Below, piece after piece: positions 1 to 10,732 of a DNA stretch of 64,000 nucleotides; position 1 is the stretch's first letter; every line of letters starts with the position of its first letter. The position numbers were made by a program, and so were the translations under genes. Source of the DNA: Lamellibrachia columna (lineage: Eukaryota; Annelida; Polychaeta; Sabellida; Siboglinidae); contig OY759266.1 of NCBI GenBank assembly GCA_963662155.1, forward strand, positions 54,493,510 through 54,557,509, given 5' to 3'. The notes under the pieces were generated by a model. It did no database searches. It was not told the origin of the DNA and worked only from the letters and a program-made list of their open reading frames with translations.

Positions 1-1111
1 TTTTGCATGTTATTTATTTTAGTTTGCAGGCCTATGGTACGTTATATTAGTATCTTCATTATATTGTTTTTTTTCTTCCACTTTCTCTATCTTTCTCTCT
101 CTTCTAAGAAGAACTTGATAGCATGGTCCATATTTGGTATATCCACATTATTAGACCGTCGCGAAAGCAAGTGTCTCCAAGTGGAAAGCCAATAGTTATG
201 TTTCACCTACCGCATATTTACGGTGTTCATAACGAACTCTGAGAAGTCAACCAGCAACGCATCGACGCCTACCAAGAGGAATGTGTACGCAAAAGTTCCG
301 TCCCCTGTGACGCAACTGTGTTTAAATTGTGCTGTTTGATAATGCAGGAACATTTTTGGAATGTTCCTTCTTCTCTCGTAGAAGGAATGGGATTATATCA
401 AGGTCTAAGGAATTAAATACGGGCGAATGTGTAGATATTAAAATGTAAGCGTACGGGCCGCTAGCTACATGTACACGTCCACGTACACTTCAATGTTTCA
501 CGTGCTGAACCTCTGTTAGTATGTTGTTAAGAGGCGACGTAAGTCAGTTCAAAATTGTCATAAAATAACACGTTGGTTTGGACAGAATTGTTGACGTTTG
601 TGTCTAAACAACGTTCATGTCTATGTACATTTGTGATTGTTTGGGATATTACTCAGAACTTCAGAATTATATTATGTTTATGAAATTGTATTAGTCATGT
701 ATTATAATTGCATCGTTGTTTTAAAGATGTCCTTAGACATCAGACAAATAAGGGATGGTAGTATAAGTTCGCAAAGTCCTAAACACTATACGTGTTTTTG
801 ACTTTGCAAACTTATGCGACCACCCATAACATGGATAAATTAAGATACGGCGATAGCGGTTTGTTATGTTTACGCATGTGACCGGTTTTCATTCACGACC
901 ATAGACCTGGAAATTAAGTTAGGCCTGCCATCTTGATTTGTTCATCATCCTGTTGCGTAGTCACATTATATTATTCTTTGTGGGGTGACGTTAATTACCG
1001 TGTATACTAATTACCGCTTGTCATACGGGTTAACTGGTGGACTCCATGTCCTTCACCATTATTATTGTGTACGTCATGTTTGTCCTAAATAGTATATAAC
1101 GATTGAAAAAA
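1..1111. other. No gene recognised
   Basis: AT-rich sequence with only short chance reading frames. The 62-codon frame at 7-195 is pyrimidine-rich and hydrophobic and has no recognisable domain or splice context. I see no RNA gene and no clear repeat here. Confidence 0.6.
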
Positions 1112-1200
1112 GTGTATGTGTGTATATCCTTGCATCCGGTTGATTTCTTCTCTCCTTGGTCTTCTCTATTTCTTTCCAGGCGTCCTTCTTTTAGCATACT
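1112..1200 (-). mobile_element. RTE-like LINE fragment (oldest array copy)
   Basis: This short stretch matches 9,183-9,270, which is the 5'-side end of the RTE-like LINE in the next array copy. On the minus strand the longer copy reads a lysine-rich linker (KEAWKEIEKNKE). Here only this stub survives, followed by the same downstream intron sequence as in the second copy. It shows that the LINE was already in place before the array units duplicated. Confidence 0.55.
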
Positions 1201-1739
1201 GCCTCTGTAACTTCGCAGAGGCAGCCCCTATATTGTATGCTAACAATTTATGCTAACAATGCCCCTATAATGAAGAGAGCGTGTCAACAACGACTATGTA
1301 ATTTGGTTGGGTGGACAACTAGTTCCTGTAACATTACTGCACGTGCAGTTTTATGTGGTTTTCGGTCTCTGCTAAGTACAAATCTATTTCGCCAAACACA
1401 AATGTTCTAAACCACCCATAGCTCAAAACTGTAGTTGATGAAACTAAAAGGGAGTACAACATTATATATTGTTCTTCCCATATTGTTCACTTTATGCGAT
1501 TAGATAGGATTTCGCTCTGCTTTGTATTTGTTCTTATTGTATAGAGTTACAATAAATTTGAATTGAATTTTTTAGTCCAGTCGACTAAACTGATACATTC
1601 AGACCGAGGTACTTTTATGTGGATTAAATATATCCATTTAGCAGGTCCATAAACAACTGTTTTATTTAAATGTGTGCTTAGTGTAAGGTGAAAACGTCGT
1701 GCTACTTCACTGAATAAAAGTGTTCTCTCCCCTTTGCAG

Positions 1740-2082
1740 GAAAATTCCAGATGTATGTTGTCATGAACAACCTGTTCTTCATTGGCAATCAACTCGCAGC
1801 ACTCAGTAGGACAGGCAAGGTCAGGGTGTGGCACGCCATGACAATGAACTGGCAGTTAAATATCTCATGATTGCTGCACTCAGTACGACATGCAAGGTCG
1901 GGGGGTGGCATACAATGAAAGAACTTGCAGGTAAATCTCTCACAGTGGCAGGTTTTTTCGCTCACATTAGCTCCATTCAGTATGACAGGCAAGGTCAGAA
2001 CTTACTTGTATATCTCACGGTGGCTGCACTCAACAGGGCAGGCAATGTCGAGGTGTGGCATGCCATGACACAGAACTGGCAG
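1740..2082 (+). pseudogene. KCTD3/SHKBP1-like exon E3, copy 0, with expanded 3' end
   Basis: A TTTGCAG acceptor precedes an exon translating as ..NNLFFIGNQLAALSRTGKV then RVWHAMTMNWQ. The LFFIGNQL..S.TGKV.VW..T..WQ pattern is a WD-repeat exon of KCTD3/SHKBP1 as I recall the family. Family members are BTB/POZ proteins with WD repeats; SHKBP1 binds the adaptor SH3KBP1 and KCTD3 modulates HCN channels. After the first WQ the sequence does not reach a donor. The exon 3' end plus the start of its intron is repeated imperfectly, ending at AACTGGCAG|GTAAGG (2,082/2,083). Stops interrupt the family frame, so I call it a pseudo-exon. The same structure recurs at 9,816. Confidence 0.7.
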
Positions 2083-2399
2083 GTAAGGCTCCTCGTGACG
2101 GCAAATCAGTGATCTCTAAAAAACTGTAATGATGAATGGTGGGGAGGGGGGGATAATGCGGAGATAGTTTTGTATAAGTATATAGACAAATGAAATGTTA
2201 TGCAAATATTTCTATGAGGATGTTGTTTCATTATATTTTAATTGTCATCTTTTGAATGAAACTCTTGCAAATACAGCCGTTGTTGAGATTTGTGTACTAA
2301 GGTCACTGTATAGCCAAGGTGTCCTTGATATACCCATATCAGTAGTAATACTTAAAAATAACTCAAGCTTTATATTTACTTGTCATCACGATTAGCATT

Positions 2400-2930
2400 A
2401 CTTGCAGGTAAATCTCTCACCGTGGTTTTTCGCCATTCAATATGACAGGCAAGGTCGGGGTATGGCATGCCATGACACAGAACTGGCAGTTAAATCTCAC
2501 GGTGGCTGCACTCAATAGGGCAGGCAAGGTCGGGGTGTGCCATGCCATGACACAGAACTGGCAGGTAAGGCTCCTCGTGACGGCCAATCAGTGGTCTCTA
2601 GGGGGTCGAGGCGGAGATACTTTTGTATAAGTATATGGACAAATGAAATGTTATGCAAATGAGCAAAATTGCACCAGCAATTCGCTATTTCTATGAGGAT
2701 GTTGTTTCATCATATTTTAATTGTCATCTTTTGAATGAAACTGTGATGTGTATTTCATAAATATCTTGCAAATACAGCAGTTGTTGAGATTTGTGTATTA
2801 AGGTCACTGTATAGCTAATGTGTCCTTGATATACCCATATTCGTAGTAATAATTAAAAATAACTAAAGCTTTATATTTACTTGTCATCACGATTAACATG
2901 CTTTGCTTTATAACAGTGACAAAACAAATA
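2400..2930 (+). repeat. Local duplication of the E3 tail and its intron
   Basis: This segment repeats the E3 tail (..LNRAGKVGV.HAMTQNWQ, donor GTAAGG near 2,565) and then the following intron, which matches 2,190-2,395. The second array copy lacks this extra unit, which explains why the offset between array copies drops by about 670 bases after this point. It is a copy-specific tandem duplication of an exon/intron boundary. Confidence 0.65.
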
Positions 2931-3204
2931 AATAAAACACAGTGTGCATGTTTTTTTATGCTAGAAAATAAGAAAATATTAGTAGGGGCATTGAAAAGGC
3001 GTGTTGTTGCTATTTTTTAATGATGATAACCATGTCACTTTTATAGCGTTTATGCACTCTTATATCCACAGTTGTGTAACTTAAGATAAAATATACAAGA
3101 GAAAGCTTGATTCTCTTTTCAAATAATCCAAATTGAAGCATTGATTATGATTACAGCTAAAGTCATATTAGTCTAGAATCTCTAGATGGATACGGTTAGG
3201 ACAC

Positions 3205-3323
3205 AGCTAATTTCCATGACATGATCAGCACACAGTCTGGCTTGATGCCCTTGGCATCATTCAAGGTCATCTCCATAGAGAACGTGGAACCACACCTTCA
3301 GTATATCCACAGTAACGGCTTTG
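3205..3323 (+). pseudogene. KCTD3/SHKBP1-like exon E7, copy 0
   Basis: The translation runs TANFHDMISTQSGLMPLASF then KVISIENVEPHLQYIHSN, and the donor is TTTG|GTAAGT. The GMISTQ..S.PLASFK motif is characteristic of the KCTD3/SHKBP1 WD region. Compared with the fuller copies at 16,634 and 25,643, the first third (the NHV..W part) is not recognisable here, so the exon is 5'-eroded. Three other copies exist in the window. Confidence 0.7.
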
Positions 3324-4055
3324 GTAAGTCACATTGAGAGGATCTTGAATTACAAGCATTAGATATTTTAGTAAATTAGTATATATAATGTTACGTAATA
3401 ATTTTTTTTTTTATACCTTCCATTGTGCTGTTTTCTAGAAAGTGCTGTCTGTGTGGAAATATGGATAACTATAGTTGCTATTCTTGGTGTTTTATTGGAA
3501 AACTGGGCACCTCTTTGTTGTTAGTCTGGACCCACCTGTTATGTGAAGAGGAATGCTTTTATTTAAGAAACAATAACAACTCGTAATAATTCTTATATCC
3601 GTAAATACAAATTATAATAATTATACATACATCGACCAATCAAAAGTGTATAATGGATAGACAAAATCATGGCATGCAATAGGAGCTTAAGTTGATAAGA
3701 CAATAGGGTCATGAGACACATGAATTTAATAGTAAAATTCGAGAAGCCACCTTAATTTTTTTATTAACACAAATTACTTGGCCAGCAAATTGCATTTTTG
3801 ACAGATGTGACTGCTTAAATAATAAATTACTAACTGTAATTCAATTATACGTCTCCAAAGACAGTCAAAATAAACCTCAGAAACTGGACAATTTGCAGAC
3901 ATTCTGTATATATAAAGCAGTAGAAGAACAATATCCAGGATATGTTTTGTCTGATAAACAGTATTTCCGGAATAGTGTCCATGTATTTAAAGATAGGATA
4001 TTGTCCATATAATATTGGTAGGGATACAATCAGGCGGAAACGTTAACTTATATAT
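3324..4055 (+). repeat. Intron block shared by four array copies
   Basis: The intron downstream of E7 recurs after each E7 copy (10,745-11,340; 16,790-17,300; 25,799-26,300). Shared landmarks are TTTTATTGGAAAACT, a run about cagcaaattgcat, and the ACAATATCCAGGATAT segment. No coding potential is seen. It ends where L1-like sequence begins. Confidence 0.75.
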
Positions 4056-5095
4056 GGTCCGACTCATGACGTCGGACGGAGCAGGCCGCGTTTCGTTGAG
4101 CTCTCGTTTGACGAAGTTCTCTTGTTACAAATGCGACGGAAAATAATGAAGTTATCTAATGGCATCGAACTTCCAACGATCCGTATGATGAATCTGGTGA
4201 GATAAACATTCACAATACCCTAAGATGGGGGTGGATTTGCACATAATCTATGGGTCTGTCAGATTCAGCGTGCTGCCATATTGAACGTCCATCTTGGACA
4301 TGCCACATTTGACACACGTATCAGACGTGTAACCAACGACAATAAGACATCATGCCGCCCAAGCATCGCCAAAAAAGCTCGTCAGAGGCTACTCGCTTTG
4401 AAGGTATTGACAATGAACTTCTAAAACTTACCTTTATTGAAACTCTGAGTGACAGTGATGTTATAAAACAATTGAAACGAGCTCTGTTCCCGCAAGAGAT
4501 TTCTGACAAAATAGACTACTTAGCAGCTCAGACTGAGCAACTAAAACAAACTGTGAAAGAGAAGGACGAGAAAATCAAACAACTTGAAAGTAGAGTCGAC
4601 TTGTTAGAATCGGCCAACGACAGCATCGAGCAATATTCTAGAAGATCAAATTTGAGAATAGAAGGAATACCCGAATCTGTAGGTATTTGTGAAATTGAAA
4701 ATGCAATCCTAGACATTGTCAATGATCATATGAAGTTAACCCCAGTCCTGCAGTCTCACGAGATTGAGCGAGCGCACAGAATTGGCCGCCCTAAAACGGA
4801 TGGCGGGCGACCACGCACTACAATTATTACACTAAATAGCGAACGTCGGAGGGACGCTATATACACAGCTCGAATCAACCTAAAACATCACAATACAGCC
4901 TCGGGTCTAAACCTTCGTTTATTTGTGAATGAAGACCTCACGAAAACTCGTTCTGAACTTCTGTATGAACTTGGGAAAAAAATGAACTGATTTCTGACTG
5001 TTGGTCTTTCAATAGGAATATCTTGTACACAGACACTCAGGGTGTTGTCCATCAAGTACGAAATAAACAGGACGCATGTTTCAAGGTGCGCCGTG
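4056..5095 (+). mobile_element. L1-like LINE fragment (5' region and ORF1)
   Basis: From about 4,056 the sequence departs from the intron shared by other array copies. It holds a GC-richer leader, ORF1 (4,352-4,990) and a short out-of-frame ORF1 tail to about 5,090. No ORF2 endonuclease or reverse transcriptase follows, so the copy is 3'-truncated or partly deleted. It lies in only one of the four intron copies, so it inserted after the array formed, or the other copies lost it. Confidence 0.6.
4352..4990 (+). CDS. L1-type ORF1 RNA-binding protein (212 aa, frameshifted at the end)
   Basis: The start ATG follows CATC and opens a basic N-terminus. Residues about 50-92 form a charged heptad-like coiled coil. 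Residues 93-108 (EQYSRRSNLRIEGIPE) begin an RRM-like core, and 139-147 (ERAHRIGRP) match the C-terminal region of L1 ORF1 proteins, which are trimeric RNA chaperones that package LINE RNA. The frame stops at TGA 4,988-4,990, right after a run of seven A. Reading on in the shifted frame gives ELISDCWSFNRNILYTDTQG and VVHQVRNKQD, the expected end of the domain, so a one-base slip in the A run broke the gene. A clade assignment finer than L1-like is not possible by eye. Confidence 0.8.
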   Translation: MPPKHRQKSSSEATRFEGIDNELLKLTFIETLSDSDVIKQLKRALFPQEISDKIDYLAAQTEQLKQTVKEKDEKIKQLESRVDLLESANDSIEQYSRRSNLRIEGIPESVGICEIENAILDIVNDHMKLTPVLQSHEIERAHRIGRPKTDGGRPRTTIITLNSERRRDAIYTARINLKHHNTASGLNLRLFVNEDLTKTRSELLYELGKKMN

Positions 5096-5589
5096 TTTGA
5101 CGCCTGTGTTACGTAACTCCTGTGAACATTCCCGAGACACTGCTGCGTCAAATGACATAAGCATTGTCTGGCACTTGCACACTTGCACACCTTTAAGTAG
5201 CTTGAACCTATGTATCCAGTTTCCATGGCACTATGACAGTATTATTATTATTTCTTTATAAACAACATGAATGTATTTTATTAATATAACCTATCCATGT
5301 TATACGGATAGATGATTTATTACAGAGTATCATTTTATTTTTCAGACTAAATACAATTACAGTAAACTATTTAGTTATGCTGATTTGTAGTTGGTACATG
5401 CCAAATCATGGCAGTAGGTTATTATATTACTATTGTTTTTGTTAAAAAAAATTTTTTTCGATATCAAGACTATAACCACCTAAGCCTATGTGCGCATATA
5501 ATTTAATGGGCACGTGCGATTATTAATGATTGGCAGTCCTATCTCACCATTGTATTGTGACTTGTGTTATCACCATTAATCTCGGTACA
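5096..5589. other. No gene recognised
   Basis: AT-rich sequence between the L1-like fragment and the next array copy. It includes a poly-T/A patch at about 5,440-5,460. No exon, SINE or LINE signature is seen. Confidence 0.5.
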
Positions 5590-5650
5590 TCGATGGTAAG
5601 CACTTTGAACAATCCCAAGGACTGGATAGCGTGCTGTATAACAACGTACC
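5590..5650 (+). mobile_element. SINE 3' tail remnant
   Basis: The sequence GTAAGCACTTTGAACAATCC then AAGGACTGGATAGCGTGCTG matches the conserved 3' end of the SINEs at 13,175, 32,770 and 57,129. It lies directly upstream of exon E1, as in the other array copies, so the SINE insertion predates their duplication. The tRNA-like head is lost in this copy. Confidence 0.55.
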
Positions 5651-5672
5651 TTTACTTGAGGTCTTCTTACAG

Positions 5673-5778
5673 GTGTTGGGGTAGCCAAAAACAATTTTGG
5701 TGGACCGAGAGTAAATAGTATAAAGGATCACTTCAATCGGATCGCTGTTGCCTATCCCCACTTTGTGTGTTTACACAA
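5673..5778 (+). pseudogene. KCTD3/SHKBP1-like exon E1, copy 1
   Basis: This is a 106-nt exon between TCTTACAG| and CAA|GTAGGT. In phase 1 it reads (G)VGVAKNNFGGPRVNSIKDHF then NRIAVAYPHFVC. It aligns with the family segment G-H-H-N-W-I-V-A-A-Y-A-H-F-x-x-C-Y-R that opens the WD region. This copy is open, and its length equals that of the copies at 13,503 and 33,116. Its partner E2 (7,292) is deleted and stopped, so the locus as a whole is unlikely to encode a normal protein. Confidence 0.6.
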
Positions 5779-5999
5779 GTAGGTGTCATAATGTCGAATT
5801 TCTGCGAATTGCTATTATATGAACTATTTTCCTGGATATGGTGAGGTAAATGTTAGAGTGTATATAGACGAATTGCATCAACAAGTTATGCAATAATAGT
5901 ATCCAAGTGTGGTGTGGGAGCCCACATTGGAAGTTTATTGTTAGGCATGGGGCATGAACAGGTTATGCAATAATTGTACCCATGATGTTTTCGCTTTTG

Positions 6000-6540
6000 G
6001 CGTGGTACATTATATCAAAAGGGGTATCAACGTAATGGGACCGTCGACGACACGTTCGTCGTCTCCACGTCATGTTGACGGCCGACTTACAGAGCGTTCA
6101 GCCGACTGTTCAACTGCCTTCCCCGCGCGCGCGACACCAGTGCGTCCGCACGAGCTGTCGTCACGACACGTTAGCCGTCGTCACGACACGTTAGCCGTCG
6201 TCACGACACGTTAGCCGTCGTCACGACACGTTAGCCGTCGTCACGACACGTTAGCCGTCTCCACGACATATTGCCGGCTGACATACTGTACGTCCAGCTG
6301 ACCGATCAACTGTCTTCCCCGTGTGTGACATCAGAGCGTCCGCGTCAGCCGTCGTCACGAAACATCGCCGTCTCCACGATCTATTGACATCTGGCCTACT
6401 ATCGTCCAGCCGACAACAACCTCGACATCACTGCGGTCGAACGTATTCTGATGCCGGTGAGATTATGCGACCGACGGCCACATCAGTTATCGTTCTACTC
6501 AACCCAGCAGAATGACGCGAAGGGTATTGTTGACTTTGTG
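6000..6540. repeat. GC-rich insertion with degenerate CGTCACGACACGTTAGC repeats
   Basis: This is a GC- and CpG-rich island within AT-rich intron. Degenerate units resembling CGTCGTCACGACACGTTAGC are scattered from about 6,040 to 6,390, with a clean array at 6,158-6,260. Other copies of the same intron (after 13,610 and 33,222) lack it, so it is specific to this array copy. Open frames here are produced by the repeat. Confidence 0.6.
6158..6260 (+). repeat. 20-bp minisatellite, about five copies
   Basis: The unit is TCGTCACGACACGTTAGCCG, repeated head to tail without visible change about five times. The last unit decays into CTCCACGACATATTGCCGG. Confidence 0.9.
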
Positions 6541-6849
6541 CGTCATAAGGCATGCCTCTGTGAGTATTTTTTTGTTTGTTTTCGGAACATTGTATTATAA
6601 GTGTGAAATACGCCTTTCTGCTTGTGACGAATTTATTAACACTGATGTCTATTATTTCATTTGCACCATTTCAGTTAGGTTTTGATTCATTGTAAACATA
6701 TTCATGTTGATTACTTTGGTGTTGTTTTTCATTTGTGGAAATTTCTTACAATCATATGTTGAGCTTAATCTAAGTACGGCCCGCCCCTGGTTTTGCGTGG
6801 ACCACCACCGAAATCCGTGACACATAACTAAACATTGCAAGCAAACCAG

Positions 6850-7291
6850 TCATGGTCCTCTTGGAAATACATAGGATTCATGACTGGAACAGATATTAAA
6901 AAAAACTGTAATGATGAATGGTGGGGAGGGGGGATAATGTCACATTAGATTCAAAAACTCACTTTTATAGGTGTTCTAATACATCAGTATTGGTGCTGAA
7001 TGGTAATGGCTTTTGTTTTGGTAACCTGCTTGAATTTTGTGATGTTGTTACTTATCCTTTCCCTGTGCATCCTTCTTGTCAAGGGATATATTTATTTTGA
7101 TAAGCATGCTGTAGTCAAGAAGAGTATGTCATTTATATACGAGTACAACCATCTGGTAAAAAGGGTATCGCTCAAACAGAGATAAATATAATTGGTTGAT
7201 TCTGTAATTTTCCTCAGCAGAATACCAACGTGTGGGTGTGATCTGTGTCATTGAAGCAGTTCTATGTAACTTGTGTGTTTGTGTGAGACAG
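6850..7291 (+). repeat. Intron between E1 and E2, shared with 13,640-14,088 and 33,250-33,620
   Basis: Landmarks are a G-rich patch near 6,912-6,935 (AATGGTGGGGAGGGGGG), TTCTAATA.ATCAGTATT, and GTAGTCAAGAAGAGTA. The order and spacing match the intron between E1 and E2 in the other array copies. No gene is seen. Confidence 0.7.
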
Positions 7292-7413
7292 GATGAAGGA
7301 CTCTGCACGCTGACATCTCTGTAACAGGATAGTGACCGCCGCCTTCCACGCCACCATCCAGTTGAGGAGCATCATGATCAGCAATGATGGCGGCCTCATC
7401 ACGCGAGAGATAG
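7292..7413 (+). pseudogene. KCTD3/SHKBP1-like exon E2, copy 1 (81-nt deletion)
   Basis: The acceptor GAGACAG| is followed by ATGAAGGACTCT as in the intact copy at 14,089. The frame then hits TGA within eight codons, and about 81 nt of the exon are missing. The 3' half, VTAAFHATIQLRSIMISNDG then GLITREI, aligns with the family segment (M-V-A-x-x-S-x-I-x-L-W-S-V), and the donor ATAG|GTCAGT is intact. The premature stop marks it as a pseudo-exon. Confidence 0.65.
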
Positions 7414-7639
7414 GTCAGTCAGTGAGATAGGTCTGTCAGGAGAAAAGGGCTCTGAGGAGAATCATGTCACTGTCATGGGCACCATGTGTCTAAATGGTGC
7501 ACTATAGTCACACAACACCATGTTTGTAGAGGGATGCTAAAAGTTGGCAAACTTTGTATAAAAATGTTGTTTCTCATAAGCAGTTTATATACTATTTATG
7601 AAAATGTTGACCACTTCCTTGCATTTATTAAACATAACT

Positions 7640-9270
7640 ATTTACCAAGCTAATGGCGCTCTTCCTTCTTGTTCACCGCTGTACAGGGTTGATGGTCAGG
7701 TGAAGTATTGTCGAGCCACTCTTTCTGTTGTTTCTTTTCATAGTTTTCTAAAGGCCGCTCCCTCTCTCCATCTTTCATCTTCCTCCGATCTTCTCATATC
7801 CCGCCTCAAACAGTCCTCTTATATTTGCTGTGGCCTCCCCCTTTTCCTGAATTGTTGATGTTTTTTCACCTCTGCTCTCTTTGCTAGTTTGCCTCCATTC
7901 ATCCTTACCAAGTGGCCTGCCCATCTCACATTGCTTCTCGACAATCATCTTGTTAGGCTGCATTGAATCCCAACCTCTTTCCTCAGGTCGTTCCTCCTTC
8001 TTTTCTCCACCCTCTTTGTTCTTTATATTCGATGAACCCAGTTGTTCTCACAAACTTGCAGCAGCGGTTGTTGCTGTTCTGTCAACGCCATCGTCTCCAG
8101 ATCATACAGGCATGCCGGTGTAACACGCATACTAAGGAATTTCCCTTTCAGCTTTTTCAAAACGTTTCTGTCCAACATGACTCTCCCGTTTCTCCAAGCA
8201 TTCGCTCCAGCTTGTATGCGACGTCTCACATCTACGTCTGAATGCCCATACTCCGTAAACTTTCATCCACGGTAAACAAAGCTATCTACTTGCTTGATCT
8301 CCTTACTGTCCAAAATGATGGTCAGCTCCTCTCTTTGGTGTCCAACCCACATCACTTCTGTATTCTCCAGGCTCATTCTCAGTCCGTGCTTCTTGAACAC
8401 CCCCTTCTATTCCTCCAACACTTCCCGAAGTTCTTGTTTGCTCTCTGCTATTATGGCCAAATCGTCTGCATACACCATCTTCCTGAGAAGGTCCACAAAT
8501 CCCACTGACATTCTCCCTTGCATCTCAAACCTCTTCTCTACCAGCTGTCTCAATGCAAACATCCCATCAGTCCTCCTTTTCCCTTTCTGAATCCCTGTTG
8601 TTCTTCCCATAATTCTTGCTCTACTCTCTTTCGGATCTTGCCATCCAGGGTCCTCTCTAGCAGCTTCATGATATGATGTGACTTAGAAATGGGATGCCTC
8701 TGTATTTCCCAAGGTATTGCACATCTCCCTTATTCTACCATATTGGGACAATTAGCTCTGTTCACCATTCCTCTGGTCCTTTACCTTTCCTCATACATGT
8801 ATTCAGCAGCCTCTTTGTCCAGCTGATTCCGCTCTCCCCCGCTGCCATTACCATCTCCACATGCATATCATCGGTACCAGGTGCTCTCCCCTTCTTCATC
8901 CCTTTCATCCCGGTTTGCATCTCTGTATCCGTAATATCAGTTAACTTCTCTTTCCCCTGTACATCCGTTGGTAATTCCTCATCGTTGTTATTTCCTTCCT
9001 TGTTCAGTAGCTCCTTGGAGTAGCTTTCTCAGACCTTAAGCACTACCTCTTTTTTTGTCACTAACTTCCCATTTATATCCTTGATCATCTTCTTTGCACC
9101 ATCCTCGTCTAGTTTGCTATATACGTCTGCTTCCATATCTCTCGTCAACTAACAACAGCTCCCTTTGCCGCTGTATTCACCTGCCCGTATATGTGTATAT
9201 CCTTGAGTCCGGTTGATTTCCTCTCTCCTTGTTCTTCTCTATTTCTTTCCAGGCTTCCTTCTTTTCGCAT
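7640..9270 (-). mobile_element. RTE-like LINE relic, array copy 1 (longest)
   Basis: The minus strand carries, from high to low coordinate, a lysine-rich linker (about 9,250), TDGMFALRQLVEKRFEMQG (about 8,570) leading to GFVDL, then YADDLAIIAESKQELREVL (about 8,450), RRRIQAGANAWR.. and LKGKFLSMRVTPACLYDLET (8,229-8,023), and a C-terminal VRSK..WAGHMVR-like part. This is the reverse transcriptase and C-terminal region of an RTE-type LINE as I recall it. GFVDL runs almost directly into YADD, so the block between RT motifs A and C is deleted. Frameshifts are frequent. Versions of the same insertion occur after E2 in the three later copies. Confidence 0.75.
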
Positions 9271-9815
9271 ACTGCCTCTGTACCTTCACAGAGGCAGCCC
9301 CTATTTTGAAGTATGCTAACAATGTATGCTAACAATGCCCCTATAATGAAGAGAGCGTGTGGACAACGACTACGTAATTCGGTTGGGTGGGCAACTAGTT
9401 CCTGTAACATTACTGCACGTGCAGTTTTATGTGGTTTTCAGTCTCTGCTAAGTACAAATCTATTTCGCCATACACAAATGTTCCAAACCACCCATAGCTC
9501 AAAACTGTAGTTGATGAAACTAAAAGGGAGTACAACATTATATATTGTTCTTCCCATATTGTTCACTTTATGCGATTAGATAGGACTTCGCTCTGCTTTG
9601 TATTTGTTCTTATTGTATAGAGTTACAATAAATTTGAATTGAATTTTTTAGTCCAGTCGACTAAACTGATACATTCAGACCGAGGTTCTTTTATGTGGAT
9701 TAAATATCTCCATACAGCAGGTCCATAAACAACTGTTTTATTCAAATGTGTGCTTAGTGTAAGGTGAAAACGTCGTGCTACCTCACTGAATAAAAGTGTT
9801 CTCTCCCCTCTGCAG
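9271..9815 (+). repeat. Intron upstream of E3, duplicate of 1,201-1,739
   Basis: The same landmarks as in copy 0 appear in order: TGCACGTGCAGTTTTATGTG, CATATTGTTCACTTTATGCG and AATAAATTTGAATTGAATTT. Only substitutions and small indels separate the copies. No gene is seen. Confidence 0.75.
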
Positions 9816-10158
9816 GCAAGTTCCATATGTATGTTGTCATCAACAACCTGTTCTTCATTGGCAATCAACTCGCAGCACTCAGTAGGACAGGCAAGGTCAG
9901 GGTGTGGCACACCATGACACTGGACTGGCAATTAAATATCTCATGATTGCTGCATTCAGTACGACATGCAAGGTCGGGGTGTGGCATACAATGAAAGAAC
10001 TTGCAGGTAAATCTCTCACAGTGGCAGGTTTTTTCGCTCACATTAGCTCCATTCAGTATGACAGGCAAGGTCAGAACTTACTTGTATATCTCACGGTGGC
10101 TGCACTCAACAGGGCAGGCAATGTCGAGGTGTGGCATGCCATGACACAGAACTGGCAG
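9816..10158 (+). pseudogene. KCTD3/SHKBP1-like exon E3, copy 1, with expanded 3' end
   Basis: After CTCTGCAG| the phase-1 reading is KFHMYVVINNLFFIGNQLAA then LSRTGKVRVWHTMTLDWQ, followed after a few codons by TGA. The donor GTAAGG comes only at 10,159, after two further degenerate repeats of the exon end (..AALSTTCKVGVWHTMKE.. and ..ALNRAGNVEVWHAMTQNWQ). Exon E2 ends in phase 1 and E3 starts in phase 1, rebuilding the expected E-I-G junction. The structure is the same as copy 0. Confidence 0.7.
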
Positions 10159-10610
10159 GTAAGGCTCCTCGTGACGGCAAATCAGTGATCTCTAAAAAAC
10201 TGTAATGATGAATGGTGGGGAGGGGGGGATAATGCGGAGATAGTTTTGTATAAGTATATGAACAAATGAAATGTTATGCAAATATTTCTATGAGGATGTT
10301 GTTTCATTATATTTTAATTGTCATCTTTTGAATGAAACTCTTGCAAATACAGCCGTTGTTGAGATTTGTGTACTAAGGTCACTGTATAGCCAAGGTGTCC
10401 TTGATATACCCATATCAGTAGTAATACTTAAAAATAACTCAAGCTTTATATTTACTTGTCATCACGATTAGCATGCTTTACGTTATAACCGTGACAAAAC
10501 AGATAAATAAATGTGTAACTTAAGATAAAATATACAATTGAAAGCTTGGTTTTCTTTTCAAGTAAGCCAAATTGAAGCATTGATTATGAATATAACTAAA
10601 GTCATATTAG

Positions 10611-10732
10611 TCTGGATGGATACGGCTAATTTCCATGGCATGAACAGTACACAGCCTAGCTTGATGCCCTTGGCATCATTTAAAGTCATCTTTATAGATA
10701 ACTTGGAACCACACCTTCAGTATATCCTCAGT
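10611..10732 (+). pseudogene. KCTD3/SHKBP1-like exon E7, copy 1
   Basis: The translation is VWMDTANFHGMNSTQPSLMP then LASFKVIFIDNLEPHLQYIL. The 3' end has decayed to AGTAAAGAAAAAAAAATTG, where other copies keep AACTTTG|GTAAGT, so the donor is lost. It is the most eroded E7 at its 3' boundary. Confidence 0.65.

Larger units (their letters stand above)
1112..2399 (+). repeat. Array block duplicated at 9,183-10,473
   Basis: The block is nearly identical by eye to 9,183-10,473, offset by about 8,076 bases. It holds a LINE stub, an intron that includes a direct CAATAAATTTGAATTGAA stretch, and pseudo-exon E3 with its expanded 3' end. The two blocks differ by scattered substitutions and small indels, which is more divergence than between the two 9-kb units at 14.5 and 23.6 kb, so this duplication is older. 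Confidence 0.8.

Noticed and set aside
7..195. 62-codon frame at the left edge
   Set aside because: Low-complexity hydrophobic translation of T-rich DNA without conserved motif or splice context.
5954..6515. Arginine-rich frames in the GC-rich island
   Set aside because: They follow the 20-bp repeat and its degenerate flanks; other copies of the intron lack the island.
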